Assembly: GCA_913057785.1 (NCBI GenBank)
Contig: CAJXPD010000106.1
Span: 1 to 32,822, forward strand
Origin: an uncultured Lewinella sp.
Lineage (GTDB): Bacteria; Bacteroidota; Bacteroidia; Chitinophagales; Saprospiraceae
Length of the DNA: 32,822 bases
Reading direction: 5' to 3'
Shown piece by piece: positions 24,503 to 32,822 of the stretch. Below the pieces are notes generated by a model. That model did not search any database. It had not been told where the DNA came from and saw nothing but the letters and a program-made list of their open reading frames with translations. Position 1 is the stretch's first letter. The number at the start of each line of letters is the position of its first letter. The position numbers and the translations under genes were made by a program.

Positions 24503-25180
24503 ATGAAAAAACATTTAGTTGCGCCATCCCTACTCGCCGCGAACTTTTCCCGTTTAGAAGATGACATCAAAGTAGTCAATGAATCCAATGCGGATTGGTT
24601 TCATGTAGATATTATGGATGGTCACTTCGTACCCAATATCTCTTTCGGTCCCATGATTGTGGAAGCCATCAAAAGGAAAGCTGAACGCCCTTTAGATGTG
24701 CATTTAATGATTAGCCAGCCAGAACGTTATATTGAGCGCTTCCGAGATGCTGGCGCTGATGTAATTACCGTTCATTATGAGGCTTGTCCACACCTGCATC
24801 GGACTATTCAGCAAATCAAGGAGACCGGGGCCAAGGCCGGCGTGGCTTTGAATCCACATACACCGGTGCATTTGCTAAAGGATATCATCGAGGACCTTGA
24901 TCTGGTACTGATCATGTCGGTTAACCCAGGTTTTGGTGGGCAGAAGTTTATTTACAATTCCCTATTGAAGATTCGTGAAGTCAAGGACATGTTAGTTAGT
25001 CGCAATGCCAAAGCCTTGATCGAGGTGGATGGGGGAGTAGGTTTGCAGAATGCACAGAAAATATTGGAAGCAGGAGTAGATGTCCTAGTGGCAGGAAGCA
25101 GCGTATTTAAGTCAGACAATCCTAGCCAAGCGATTCAGCAGTTGAAGGATATTGGACATGAGGTGGGAAAGATGGTGTAG
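24503..25180 (+). CDS. rpe: Ribulose-phosphate 3-epimerase
   Basis: This 225-aa cytoplasmic TIM-barrel enzyme interconverts D-ribulose 5-phosphate and D-xylulose 5-phosphate in the pentose phosphate pathway. Family motifs are all present: LAANFSRLEDD near the N-terminus, VDIMDGHFVPNISFGP (35-50), DVHLMI (65-70), MSVNPGFGGQKFI (138-150) and EVDGGV (174-179). Metal ligands are expected at His34, Asp36, His67 and Asp176, with Asp36 and Asp176 as the catalytic acid-base pair, and all are intact. Length is normal for the family. The gene is single: a terminator and promoter lie immediately upstream and a short hairpin with T's (25222-25238) immediately downstream. The ATG lies about 8 bp after the -7 element, so initiation may be leaderless. 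Confidence 0.97.
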   Translation: MKKHLVAPSLLAANFSRLEDDIKVVNESNADWFHVDIMDGHFVPNISFGPMIVEAIKRKAERPLDVHLMISQPERYIERFRDAGADVITVHYEACPHLHRTIQQIKETGAKAGVALNPHTPVHLLKDIIEDLDLVLIMSVNPGFGGQKFIYNSLLKIREVKDMLVSRNAKALIEVDGGVGLQNAQKILEAGVDVLVAGSSVFKSDNPSQAIQQLKDIGHEVGKMV

Positions 25181-25221
25181 TGCATTTTACAGAACTGTAT
25201 AATAGAAAACGATTTGATGTT

Positions 25222-25238
25222 AAGGCCCTGGCCTTTTT
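25222..25238 (+). terminator. Short terminator after rpe
   Basis: AAGGC-CCTG-GCCTT followed by T's to 25238. The stem is only 5 bp but the T-tract and position fit a terminator for rpe. Confidence 0.5.
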
Positions 25239-25313
25239 GATAATACGAGAAATAGCTTTGCTTTCTTTACGTTGTAGAACCTAGGAAGTCAACGCTTTTA
25301 TAAATACGGATGG

Positions 25314-27842
25314 ATGAGATTTTGGACCAGTACCCTAGTATGTTTGCTTTTTACCCAGTGGATTTTTGCTCAAAGTACTGCTACCATTAGCGGTACGGTG
25401 AAAGATGAAAACAATGCGCCGATTGAGTTTGTGACCGTCTACCTGGATAGTACCAGTGTAGCGACAGAAACGGCCCAAAATGGGCGTTACAGTATTTCTA
25501 TTCCAGCTGATAAGCCCTTGGTATTGGTATTTTCCCGTATTGGTTTTAAAGAAGCCCGGACCAATATCTCTCCCATGCCAGCTCGCAGTTCTCGCCAGAT
25601 TGATGTTACACTGGTATCCAGTAGTTCAGATATTGAGGTAGTAGTGAAAGAAAGTAAGATTCAGGATGCAGGGATCATTAGAGAAGGGGTAGAGCAAATC
25701 AAATTGTTACCCTCAACGACTGGTAACCTGGAAAGTGCCCTGCCACATATCGCACTAGGTACAAGTGGAGGAACCGGCGGGGAATTAAGTTCCCAATACA
25801 ATGTGAGAGGGGGTAATTATGATGAAAATTTGGTCTATGTTAATGATTTTGAGATCTACCGTCCCCAGTTGATTCGAGCTGGACAACAAGAAGGACTAAC
25901 CTTTCCGAATATCGACCTAATCCGTGACCTATCTTTTTCCTCTGGCGGATTTGCTTCAAAATATGGGGACAAGTTATCCTCAGTTCTAGATGTAAAATAT
26001 AAACGACCTGATAGCTTACGGGCCTCACTCAGCATGAGTTTCTTGGGTGGGTCGGCACATGTTGAAGGGAGTACCAGGATAGGTAATGATTCCTATCGAA
26101 AGCTTCGTTACTTGGTTGGTGCACGTTATAAAACCACGCAGTACTTGCTAGGTACCTTAGACGTGAATGGAGAGTACACGACTGACTTCTCCGATATCCA
26201 AGCTTACGTCACCTATGATCTCACAAGGGATCTACAGTTAGGTATCATGGGGAACATCAATCGTAGTGTTTATCAACTTGTCCCAAGAACTCGAAGTACA
26301 GCACAGGGTTTGATTAGCTTTGCCCTGGAGTTGTTCTCAGTATTTGAAGGACAAGAAGTAGATGACTTTACTACACAAATGGGAGGCGTCTCGCTCACCT
26401 ATATCCCAGACCGTGACCGGAATCCCTATTACTTAAAACTTCTAGCATCGCGCTTTCAGAGTGATGAAAACGAACGGATAGATATTATTGGCGATTACAG
26501 TTTACGGCAGATCGAATCTGATCTTGGCAGCAGCAACTTTGGCGAGGTGCTAGCTGAATTGGGAACCGGTACTCAGCATCAATATATCCGTAACTTTTTA
26601 GATATCCGCTTAACCAACGTAGAGCATAAAGGAGGCATCGAGTTGCAGTTGGATCCTGATGATCCAGAAGTGACGAGTAGCCATTTTATTCAATACGGTG
26701 CTAAATTTCAGCGCGAAGAGATTGATGATTGGATCAACGAATGGGAACGACTAGATTCGGCCGGTTATTCCCTGCCATACAATGATGATGCAGTTGAAAT
26801 CTTTACGGTACTGAAAACTCGTAATCGACTGAATTCTAACCGGTTTAATGGGTACTTGCAAGAAACCTTCACCTGGCGTAAGGAAAGCGTAGCGGAAATG
26901 CAGTTCACTGCTGGTGTTCGCGCCTCCTATTGGGATCTGAATAAAGAATTCATTTTTGCACCTCGAGGTCAATTCCTGTATAAGCCACTGGGAGGGGATG
27001 GAGATGTATCTTATCGTTTGGCAGGCGGATTGTACTTCCAGCCACCATTCTATCGAGAGATGAGAGGTTTTGATGGAATAGTGAATACCGATTTGCGCGC
27101 TCAAAAGTCCGCGCACCTGGTAGCAGGTATGACTTACGATTTCTATATGGGTAAGCGAAACCCCAAGAAATTTAGATTTATCGCGGAGGCCTATTACAAG
27201 TCGCTTTGGGATATGGTACCTTACGAAGTCGAAAACGTGCGAATCCGCTATTACGCCAATAATGATGGCAGAGGGTACGTCACAGGAATCGATTTTCGCT
27301 TAAACGGTGAATTTGTGCCTGATGCTGAATCCTGGATCAACCTTTCCTTTCTAAGAGCCAGAGAGCGCCTGAATGGGGTGGATCATCGGGGATTTGTCAG
27401 AAATACCAGGGAATCCGTTGAAGTTGAGGATGTTTCCAGACCAACGGATCAATTCATGACCATGTCCATGTTCTTCCAAGATTACCTTCGCAAGAACAAG
27501 AATGTCAAAATGCATTTGAACTTTACGTTGGGAACCGGCCTGCCGTTCGGTATCCCAAATAATAATATAGATCTACGAAACCCCTACCGCTATACGGCTT
27601 ATCATCGAGTAGATATTGGATTCTCCGTATTGCTTTGGGATCAAGAACGTAGAAACCGGCGCCCCAATCACTGGTTGAACTTCACACGAAATACCTGGCT
27701 CAGCCTGGAGATATTCAATCTCATGCAGGTACAGAACCAGGCAGGCAATACTTGGATCAAAACCATATTGGAGCAACAGTATGCCATCCCTAATTTTTTG
27801 ACCACAAGACGGATTAACTTACGTCTAAGAATGGATTTTTAA
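25314..27842 (+). CDS. TonB-dependent outer-membrane receptor with carboxypeptidase-regulatory-like domain
   Basis: This 842-aa protein has a signal peptide at 1-19 (cut after IFAQ), a CarboxypepD_reg-like beta-sandwich at about 22-105 (ISGTVKDENNAPIEFVTVYLD), a TonB plug at about 115-235 (YNVRGGNYDENLVYVNDFEIYRP, SFSSGGFASKYGDKLSSVLD) and a beta-barrel to the C-terminus, which ends in Phe as outer-membrane barrels usually do. It should import a substrate through the outer membrane with energy from TonB-ExbBD. No SusD-like partner follows, so it is not a standard polysaccharide-utilisation pair, and the substrate cannot be read from context. A perfect -7 element TAGCTTTG lies at 25253-25260 but without a well-spaced -33 element. 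Length is typical for Bacteroidota receptors with this domain. Confidence 0.94.
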   Translation: MRFWTSTLVCLLFTQWIFAQSTATISGTVKDENNAPIEFVTVYLDSTSVATETAQNGRYSISIPADKPLVLVFSRIGFKEARTNISPMPARSSRQIDVTLVSSSSDIEVVVKESKIQDAGIIREGVEQIKLLPSTTGNLESALPHIALGTSGGTGGELSSQYNVRGGNYDENLVYVNDFEIYRPQLIRAGQQEGLTFPNIDLIRDLSFSSGGFASKYGDKLSSVLDVKYKRPDSLRASLSMSFLGGSAHVEGSTRIGNDSYRKLRYLVGARYKTTQYLLGTLDVNGEYTTDFSDIQAYVTYDLTRDLQLGIMGNINRSVYQLVPRTRSTAQGLISFALELFSVFEGQEVDDFTTQMGGVSLTYIPDRDRNPYYLKLLASRFQSDENERIDIIGDYSLRQIESDLGSSNFGEVLAELGTGTQHQYIRNFLDIRLTNVEHKGGIELQLDPDDPEVTSSHFIQYGAKFQREEIDDWINEWERLDSAGYSLPYNDDAVEIFTVLKTRNRLNSNRFNGYLQETFTWRKESVAEMQFTAGVRASYWDLNKEFIFAPRGQFLYKPLGGDGDVSYRLAGGLYFQPPFYREMRGFDGIVNTDLRAQKSAHLVAGMTYDFYMGKRNPKKFRFIAEAYYKSLWDMVPYEVENVRIRYYANNDGRGYVTGIDFRLNGEFVPDAESWINLSFLRARERLNGVDHRGFVRNTRESVEVEDVSRPTDQFMTMSMFFQDYLRKNKNVKMHLNFTLGTGLPFGIPNNNIDLRNPYRYTAYHRVDIGFSVLLWDQERRNRRPNHWLNFTRNTWLSLEIFNLMQVQNQAGNTWIKTILEQQYAIPNFLTTRRINLRLRMDF

Positions 27843-27866
27843 GCTTGGCCCGATTAAATCCAAGCT
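27842..27866 (+). other. Hairpin after the TonB receptor gene
   Basis: AGCTTGG (27842-27848) pairs with CCAAGCT (27860-27866) around an 11-base loop right at the stop codon. It lacks a T-tract; it may be a weak terminator or an mRNA 3'-end structure. Confidence 0.3.
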
Positions 27867-28051
27867 AGATCACTATCATTTGTCCAGCAAATCCTTTACT
27901 TTCATTCTCTCAGGAGGCGGATCAACGGATCGACAACTAATTCCAGAACTCACTAAGATCGCTGGCGCATCAAGTCTTTTATGGCTTGACCTACACTCGG
28001 AGAAAACACACAATATCTTATTCAGAATTTGTCTTACTAAACTCTAGAAAA

Positions 28052-28201
28052 ATGGCTGCTGACCGGAAATCTGGTAGATGGACCTGGCTTTGGGTGTTGT
28101 TGCTTTTGTTCGTGGCAGGCACTGCGCTACTTTCGGCCTTTGGTGTACATCTTTTCGAAAAGACCGAACAAGTGGAAATCATAGATAAACCACACCAATA
28201 G
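28052..28201 (+). CDS. Small single-TM membrane protein
   Basis: This 49-aa protein starts MAADRKSGRW and has one clear TM helix (WLWVLLLLFVAGTALLSAFG, about residues 11-31) followed by a short hydrophilic tail. An upstream in-frame start at 27986 would add 22 residues, but that extension is not membrane- or signal-like, so the ATG at 28052 is preferred. By the positive-inside pattern the RK-containing N-terminus should face the cytoplasm. I recognise no family. It stands between the TonB receptor and a second small membrane protein, and co-transcription with either is possible. Confidence 0.6.
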   Translation: MAADRKSGRWTWLWVLLLLFVAGTALLSAFGVHLFEKTEQVEIIDKPHQ

Positions 28202-28320
28202 TTGATAGCGTAGGGGCAAAGGCCGTATTATTCATCATTTGATTAGAAGGAACATTGTTGGTCTTGATCCGTGCCTTGTACCTGTTTGCTTGCAATTGTT
28301 GAAAACTCAAAATATGCACC

Positions 28321-28716
28321 ATGAAAAGATTCATGTATTTACTCTTTTGTAGTAGCATTCTATTACTGATGCCCACTCAGGGAGAAGCCTTTTTTGTACA
28401 TCCTGCCAAAGATGCGATTGAGGTGGATGCGAAGACCCAAAAGAAATTGGAAAAAGCCCAGCGGAAGGAAGCGAAGGTGAAAAAGAGAATGGATAAATTG
28501 GAAAAGAAACTGGAGAAGAAAGGAATTAAGGTGAAAAGGGAAGTTTGGGATGACAATCGCTTCCGTTATGGGGTCTTGTTGTTGGGCGCGGCAATTGTGT
28601 TGGGCATCTTATCGGCTCTATTAGCCGGGGTAGGGGTGATCAATTTTATTGCCGGGATATTTGCCTTAGGAGGCGTGATCCTCATGATCTGGTCCCTGGT
28701 GGAGTATTATGGTTAA
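28321..28716 (+). CDS. Small membrane protein with lysine-rich helix
   Basis: This 131-aa protein begins with a signal peptide (about 1-24, MKRFMYLLFCSSILLLMPTQ). A Lys/Glu-rich helix likely to form a coiled coil follows (about 38-73, with KKLEKAQRKEAKVKKRM), and then two closely spaced TM segments (about 84-127, LLLGAAIVLGILSALLAGVG and FIAGIFALGGVILMIW). The layout is common among small uncharacterised Bacteroidota envelope proteins; I cannot assign a function. It is convergent with the START-like gene and shares a strong bidirectional hairpin with it. Confidence 0.75.
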   Translation: MKRFMYLLFCSSILLLMPTQGEAFFVHPAKDAIEVDAKTQKKLEKAQRKEAKVKKRMDKLEKKLEKKGIKVKREVWDDNRFRYGVLLLGAAIVLGILSALLAGVGVINFIAGIFALGGVILMIWSLVEYYG

Positions 28717-28742
28717 CTGACAACTGACTTGACCCAAAAGAA

Positions 28743-28802
28743 AAAGCGCCTGTCGAAGCAGTTTGCAATCTTTAGTAAAGATTCAGCTTGGGCAGGCGCT
28801 TT
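28743..28802. terminator. Bidirectional terminator with a three-part stem
   Basis: The outer stem AAAGCGCCTG/CAGGCGCTTT (28743-28752 with 28793-28802) encloses AAGC/GCTT (28756-28759 with 28786-28789) and AATCTTT/AAAGATT (28767-28773 with 28777-28783). It has A-rich and T-rich flanks on both strands and sits between convergent genes. Confidence 0.8.
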
Positions 28803-28829
28803 CTGTATATATGCATCGTGGAGGCTATC

Positions 28830-29210
28830 CTAGCCTCCGGTTTCTTTCTTAAGTGCATCCAGTTGAGTAGCCCAAAGTTGTTTTTGGTCATCTATCTCAT
28901 CGTCATCACAGAAGTCTGTGACCAACAATATGGTCTCTCCAGTTACTGGAGATTTCTCAATCTTGAATTCTAAGTACTCTTCCTCATCGTCTGCGTCTTC
29001 CCATTTGAAGCGGATCAATTCATCTTCAATGTCCTCTACCAACTCGGCGACTTCTTCGCTACCTTCCCAGACAAAGGTGAAGATGTTGTCTTGGATGTCA
29101 ACTTCATCACAAAACCAACGAATTAATCGAGATGGGGTGGTAAAGAACTGATATAAGATGGAGGGCGATGCCCGAAAGATGAATTCTAAGCTAAATTTTA
29201 CTCTTTCCAT
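28830..29210 (-). CDS. START-like domain protein
   Basis: This 126-aa cytoplasmic protein, MERVKFSLEFIFRASPSILY at the start, matches the small START-like (SRPBCC/AHSA1-related) proteins that are widespread in Bacteroidota. Typical features are the N-terminal strand, the ASPSILYQFFTTPSRLIRWF helix region, a very acidic middle (DEEEY) and a final amphipathic helix LWATQLDALKKE. SRPBCC folds bind hydrophobic ligands in a deep pocket, but the ligand for this subgroup is not known to me. It is single, between a bidirectional terminator and the rpoD leader region. An 8-bp inverted repeat (ACTTCAGT 29235-29242, ACTGAAGT 29278-29285) lies upstream and could be an operator. Confidence 0.85.
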   Translation of the reverse strand: MERVKFSLEFIFRASPSILYQFFTTPSRLIRWFCDEVDIQDNIFTFVWEGSEEVAELVEDIEDELIRFKWEDADDEEEYLEFKIEKSPVTGETILLVTDFCDDDEIDDQKQLWATQLDALKKETGG

Positions 29211-29725
29211 AATGGAATTGGTTAATTCAAGATGACTTCAGTGGTGAGCGGATCAAAAGTTTTGTTTACTCTTTATTACTGAAGTGATTATCCTTCAAAA
29301 GGACTATATATCAGCAATTTAGGAGTCGTCCCCACAATAAAAAGGAAAAAAATGATTTTTCCAAATTAATTTTTGTGGAAAGGGATGAGCGCCGATTAGG
29401 GATATTGTAATAGTGGGATAGGGGGGATAAACTACAAACGGAAAACTTTTCAGATATCTCGTTTGTTAGTGTTTTCTGTGTCGTCTAAGACTTGACTGGC
29501 ATGTTAATTTAGCGTAACTTTGCGACCGGAAAACTTTGAACAAACCCATACATTTGACTTAATGTTGACAAGTAAAACAAAAACTAATTTGGAATCGCAT
29601 TTCTTCTATTAGAGTGTTTCCAAGTTCAAATACCTATCCCAACTCTTTCCATTAGCAATTGCCAGAAAACCAGAAACGACACCAGACAATATAAGTTAAC
29701 AAAAAATTATAAAGCACATTAATAG
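29211..29725. other. 515-bp divergent regulatory region between the START-like gene and rpoD
   Basis: No supportable protein gene is present. It holds an 8-bp inverted repeat near the START-like gene (29235-29285), an A/T hairpin GGAAAAA-AATGA-TTTTTCC (29344-29362), the rpoD promoter (29493-29522) and about 200 bases of rpoD leader that I cannot assign to a known riboswitch. Confidence 0.5.
29493..29522 (+). promoter_or_regulatory. rpoD promoter (Bacteroidota type)
   Basis: TTG (29493-29495), 19-bp spacer and TAACTTTG (29515-29522), a perfect match to TAnnTTTG. The predicted start near 29529 leaves a leader of about 200 nt before the rpoD ATG. Confidence 0.7.
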
Positions 29726-30595
29726 ATGAGACAGCTTAAGATCACGAAGTCTATTACGAATAGAGAGAGCCAATCACTTGAGAAGTATCTACAGGAAATC
29801 GGGAAAGTGGACCTTTTGACTCCAGAGGAGGAAGTAGAACTCGCCAAAAGAATCAAGCAAGGTGATCAAGCTGCCCTAGAAAAGTTGACTAAAGCCAATT
29901 TGCGTTTCGTAGTCTCCGTGGCCAAGCAGTATCAAAATCAGGGTCTTTCTTTGAGTGATTTGATCAACGAAGGAAACTTGGGTTTGATTAAGGCCGCACA
30001 ACGTTTCGATGAAACCAGAGGATTTAAGTTTATTTCCTACGCCGTATGGTGGATCCGTCAGTCGATCTTACAGGCATTGGCTGAACAATCTCGTATTGTC
30101 CGTCTTCCATTGAACAAGGTTGGTTCCTTGAATAAAATCAATAAGGCGTTTTCTGAGCTTGAGCAGGAATATGAGCGGGAGCCATCTCCAGAGGAGCTAG
30201 CGGAAATGTTGGATATTCCTACGGAAGAGGTTGAAACAACTTTAGGAGTGGCAGCTCGTCACGTGTCCATGGATGCACCTTTTGTTGAGGGTGAAGACAA
30301 CTCATTACTGGATGTATTGGAAAACAATGCTACTCCAGAAACAGATCAAGCCTTAGAGTACAATGAGTCTCTGCGAAGAGAAATTGAACGTTCCTTAGCT
30401 ACTCTGACAGATCGTCAATGTGATGTCATCAAACTCTATTTCGGAATTGGTGTTGAACACCCAATGTCTCTTGAAGATATTGGAGAGAAATTCGGTTTGA
30501 CTAGAGAGCGAGTACGTCAGATCAAGGATAAAGCTATCAACAAGCTAAGAAGCGCCAATAGAAGTAAATTATTGAAGAATTACTTAGGTGCCTAA
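29726..30595 (+). CDS. rpoD: Primary RNA polymerase sigma factor
   Basis: This 289-aa sigma-70 family group 1 factor directs RNA polymerase to housekeeping promoters. It has region 1.2 (about 16-50, [20 protein letters not shown]), region 2 (about 60-125) with [32 protein letters not shown] and the -10 reading segment [13 protein letters not shown], region 3 (about 130-200) and region 4 (about 225-280) with the helix-turn-helix [20 protein letters not shown]. Region 1.1 is absent, as usual for Bacteroidota RpoD. It should be the factor that recognises the TTG/TAnnTTTG promoters found elsewhere in this window, including its own. A long leader suggests post-transcriptional control, not demonstrated. 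The ATG is the only sensible start. Confidence 0.97.
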   Translation: MRQLKITKSITNRESQSLEKYLQEIGKVDLLTPEEEVELAKRIKQGDQAALEKLTKANLRFVVSVAKQYQNQGLSLSDLINEGNLGLIKAAQRFDETRGFKFISYAVWWIRQSILQALAEQSRIVRLPLNKVGSLNKINKAFSELEQEYEREPSPEELAEMLDIPTEEVETTLGVAARHVSMDAPFVEGEDNSLLDVLENNATPETDQALEYNESLRREIERSLATLTDRQCDVIKLYFGIGVEHPMSLEDIGEKFGLTRERVRQIKDKAINKLRSANRSKLLKNYLGA

Positions 30596-30623
30596 TTAGC
30601 CTTTACACGATAAAGCGACAAAG

Positions 30624-30661
30624 AAAAAAAGTCGATCTAGTATGCTAGATCGACTTTTTTT
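30624..30661. terminator. Bidirectional terminator between rpoD and the Lrp-family gene
   Basis: Seven A's, GTCGATCTAG (30631-30640), loop TATG, CTAGATCGAC (30645-30654) and seven T's. The symmetry lets it serve both convergent genes. Confidence 0.9.
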
Positions 30662-30687
30662 CTTTGCATGGATATTGTTGATTCCCT

Positions 30688-31182
30688 TTAGTTGGATTCC
30701 TCTTCAACTACCTCCTCTGGATCTGCTTCCAAGATGTGAATTGGACGGTTAATACTTTCTTGTAAAGAGATGAAGGTTTCGGTGCGCTGTATTCCCGGAA
30801 TCTTCTGGATCTTATCATGCAGAACCTCCCTTAGGTGCCGCGTATCTTTGCAAACAATTTTGGCGAAGATATTATACAGCCCCGTCGTATAGTGAGCCCC
30901 CACAACCTCAGGTATTTTCTCCAATTCCGTGGATACATCATCGTATAAGGAACTCTTGTCTAAGTATATGCCTAGGAAGGCGCTGATGTCATAACCCAAT
31001 TTAGCATGATCCACTACCAGGTGATAACCCTTGACGATTCCCGCTTCTGCCAACTTGTTCATCCTTACGTGAATGGTTCCCCCTGAAACGTATAACTGCT
31101 GTGCGATCTCTGTATAAGCTTTCTTTGCATTCTCCATGAGAATAGAAAGGATTTGCTTATCCAGCTTATCAATTTCTTTCAT
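30688..31182 (-). CDS. Lrp/AsnC family transcriptional regulator
   Basis: This 164-aa DNA-binding regulator has an N-terminal winged helix-turn-helix (about 4-55, LDKQILSILMENAKKAYTEI then QLYVSGGTIHVRMNKL) and a C-terminal RAM/AsnC ligand-binding domain (about 65-145). Family members form octamers and respond to amino acids or related small molecules; the effector cannot be read from sequence. The last about 12 residues form an acidic tail (EADPEEVVEEES), beyond the usual domain end. A perfect promoter lies just upstream (31209-31238). It is divergent from the S41 peptidase gene with a 445-bp shared region, so it might regulate that gene or itself. Confidence 0.93.
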   Translation of the reverse strand: MKEIDKLDKQILSILMENAKKAYTEIAQQLYVSGGTIHVRMNKLAEAGIVKGYHLVVDHAKLGYDISAFLGIYLDKSSLYDDVSTELEKIPEVVGAHYTTGLYNIFAKIVCKDTRHLREVLHDKIQKIPGIQRTETFISLQESINRPIHILEADPEEVVEEESN

Positions 31183-31208
31183 GCTGTATAGTTTTGAAAA
31201 ATACTAAA

Positions 31209-31238
31209 CAAAGGTAGTTTTTGTTTTTTAATTATCAA
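31209..31238 (-). promoter_or_regulatory. Promoter of the Lrp/AsnC gene
   Basis: On the - strand: TTG (31238-31236), 19-bp spacer and TACCTTTG (31216-31209), a perfect TAnnTTTG element. The predicted leader is about 20 nt. Confidence 0.65.
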
Positions 31239-31627
31239 AAAAGGCCTAGCTTGAGTTTTTATCTTTGATTTTTTTACAATAAATCATGGATATCTTTCAA
31301 AATTGGATTTTTGCCAAAACATAAGCAAAGTAGGACTGGTCTTCAATTTTTCGCTTATGGAATGGGACCACTTCACCTAAGACTTGTAGCCTCTAAAAAA
31401 ACATCGAAATGAGGGAGTGAAGAGGTCTTAAGCATCTAGTAAATGACGCAACCTTGTTCCGCAAATATTGTTTTTGAACCTAGATGCCTCTAGCAATATC
31501 TTTGGGGCGCATTCAACATTAATTTACTTACATTTGTATAACTTTAGACAGCTAGTTAGCTAGGCGGGAAACACATTGATAACATTAGCTCCGTTTTCCC
31601 GTTTATAGCTATTGAAAACCATAAGAA
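31239..31627. other. Divergent intergenic region upstream of the S41 peptidase gene
   Basis: About 390 bp without a supportable protein gene. A -7-like TAACTTTA occurs at 31539-31546 without a good -33 element. In the likely leader of the peptidase gene, CGGGAAA can pair with TTTCCCG a few tens of bases further on. Nothing else recognisable. Confidence 0.4.
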
Positions 31628-32822
31628 ATGCCTGAATATAGACCGAATACAAAGAGATGGAGTACTTGGCTTCCATTACTACTGGCGCTTGCCCTTGTGC
31701 TGGGGATGTTGATTGGTATGGAGTTGCAAACGGTTACCCCCACAGTAGTAATTAGTGACGCCACCGCAAGCAGTGGGCCATCCTATGGCCAAGGTAAAAT
31801 CGAAGAGTTGATTCGGTATATAGAAGCTAAATATGTTGACGAAGTAGATCGAGACAAGCTCATCCAAGAGGCCATTGACAACATCTTGGAAAACCTAGAT
31901 CCGCATTCCAATTATATCTCTGCTGAGCAACTCAAAGATGTGAATGACCAACTGGAAGGAAACTTCGATGGTATTGGAGTAGAATTCCTAATTGTTGAAG
32001 ATACAGTTGTGGTAGTTGCCGCCTTGGCAGGAGGGCCCTCTGAGTCCGTTGGAATCTTAGCAGGAGACAAGATCGTGGAGGTGGAAGGTAAACCGATTGC
32101 CGGCTTAGACAAGACCAATCGAGACATTGTCAATTTACTGAAAGGTGAAAAGGGATCCGCAGTAAATATCGGCGTGATCCGAGGGAGCAATCCGATTGTT
32201 CAGAACTTCAATATTGTTAGAGATGAGATACCGATGCACAGCGTTGACGTTTCATATATGGCCGATCAAAAGACGGGATATATCAAGCTGAATCGGTTTA
32301 GTGCTACCACCTACGAAGAATTTATGAAAGGGGTAGAGAAGATGATCGAAGAGGATGAAATGGAAGATCTGATCATCGATTTACGACATAATCCTGGAGG
32401 TTATCTCAAGCAGGCTACCAATATCCTAAGCCAGTTATTTAAGGATAAAGAAAAACTATTGGTGTACACCAAAGGAAGATCGGTCAATCGCGACGAGTAT
32501 GAGTCCACTGGTCGACCCTTTTTCGATATTGGTAACATCACAGTTCTAATTGACGAAGGATCTGCCTCCGCTAGTGAAATCCTTGCTGGAGCGATTCAGG
32601 ATCATGATCGGGGCGTGATTTTGGGACGGAGATCTTTTGGAAAGGGCTTGGTCCAGGAGCAATATAAATTGCGGGATGGTTCTGCTTTACGTTTGACGGT
32701 GGCTCGTTATTATACACCCTCGGGACGTTCCATACAGAAGCCTTACGAAGATGCTAAGGAATATGACAACGACATGCAAGATCGCTACGAATCGGGAGAG
32801 TTGTCTAATGAAGAGAAAATCA
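31628..32822 (+). CDS. S41 family C-terminal processing peptidase (partial, 3' end beyond the window)
   Basis: The first 398 codons are present. An N-terminal membrane anchor or signal (about 12-32, WSTWLPLLLALALVLGMLIG) is followed by an S41 N-terminal region, a PDZ domain (about 95-175, GIGVEF, GILAGDKIVEVEGKPIAG) and the peptidase core. The catalytic pair is visible: Ser314 in EGSASASEILAGA and Lys339 in RRSFGKGLVQ, 25 residues apart as in plant-type CtpA. DLRHNPGG replaces the common DLRNNPGG. These periplasmic peptidases cut proteins at their C-termini in envelope quality control and maturation. The gene is divergent from an Lrp-family regulator. The ATG at 31628 gives the membrane segment directly; the C-terminus is cut by the window. 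Confidence 0.95.
   Translation, partial: MPEYRPNTKRWSTWLPLLLALALVLGMLIGMELQTVTPTVVISDATASSGPSYGQGKIEELIRYIEAKYVDEVDRDKLIQEAIDNILENLDPHSNYISAEQLKDVNDQLEGNFDGIGVEFLIVEDTVVVVAALAGGPSESVGILAGDKIVEVEGKPIAGLDKTNRDIVNLLKGEKGSAVNIGVIRGSNPIVQNFNIVRDEIPMHSVDVSYMADQKTGYIKLNRFSATTYEEFMKGVEKMIEEDEMEDLIIDLRHNPGGYLKQATNILSQLFKDKEKLLVYTKGRSVNRDEYESTGRPFFDIGNITVLIDEGSASASEILAGAIQDHDRGVILGRRSFGKGLVQEQYKLRDGSALRLTVARYYTPSGRSIQKPYEDAKEYDNDMQDRYESGELSNEEKI

Noticed and set aside
26751-27116. Antisense open frame of 121 codons inside the TonB receptor gene
   Set aside because: Composition follows the receptor's barrel codons in reverse; no independent evidence of a gene.

Overview
The window looks like chromosomal DNA of a member of the Bacteroidota, probably a Saprospiria/Lewinella-type organism. 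This placement is inference. It rests on several promoters of the Bacteroidota type (TTG/TTTG, 18-20 bp, TAnnTTTG), a short 289-aa primary sigma factor without region 1.1, a TonB-dependent receptor with an N-terminal carboxypeptidase-regulatory-like domain, a cluster of about 800-aa duplicated FtsX/MacB permeases, a TANFOR-like giant secreted protein, and a general lack of Shine-Dalgarno sequences.

Region 1 (1-11.24 kb, + strand) is an ABC export or signalling cluster: four large paralogous MacB/FtsX-type permeases and a single LolD/MacB-type ATPase placed after the first permease. Two phased 16-bp inverted repeats upstream of the ATPase look like operators. Intergenic hairpins separate some of the genes.

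Region 2 (11.34-18.72 kb, - strand) is an accessory locus resembling a polymorphic-toxin system. A 2067-aa secreted protein carries a TANFOR-like/FN3 N-terminus, a coiled coil, a metzincin-like HExxH peptidase motif and a long variable C-terminus. It is followed after 5 bp by an unrecognised 248-aa gene that may encode immunity. Next come a 27-codon orphan fragment and an unrecognised 82-aa gene. GC content drops sharply immediately after the peptidase motif, which suggests a mosaic gene.

Region 3 (18.9-23.2 kb) holds a small secreted hypothetical protein, a GHL10/DigH-like glycoside hydrolase with an odd charged tail, and a 480-aa helical hypothetical protein. Region 4 (23.2-24.46 kb) has no protein gene I can support. 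It holds three diverged tandem copies of a promoter, conserved box and terminator unit, which I interpret as a family of small RNAs; this is the most novel-looking non-coding signal in the window.

Region 5 (24.5-32.8 kb) is mostly housekeeping: ribulose-phosphate 3-epimerase (rpe), a TonB-dependent receptor, two small membrane proteins, a START-like protein, the primary sigma factor (rpoD), an Lrp/AsnC regulator, and a C-terminal processing peptidase (S41) cut by the window end. Convergent pairs share symmetrical bidirectional terminators.
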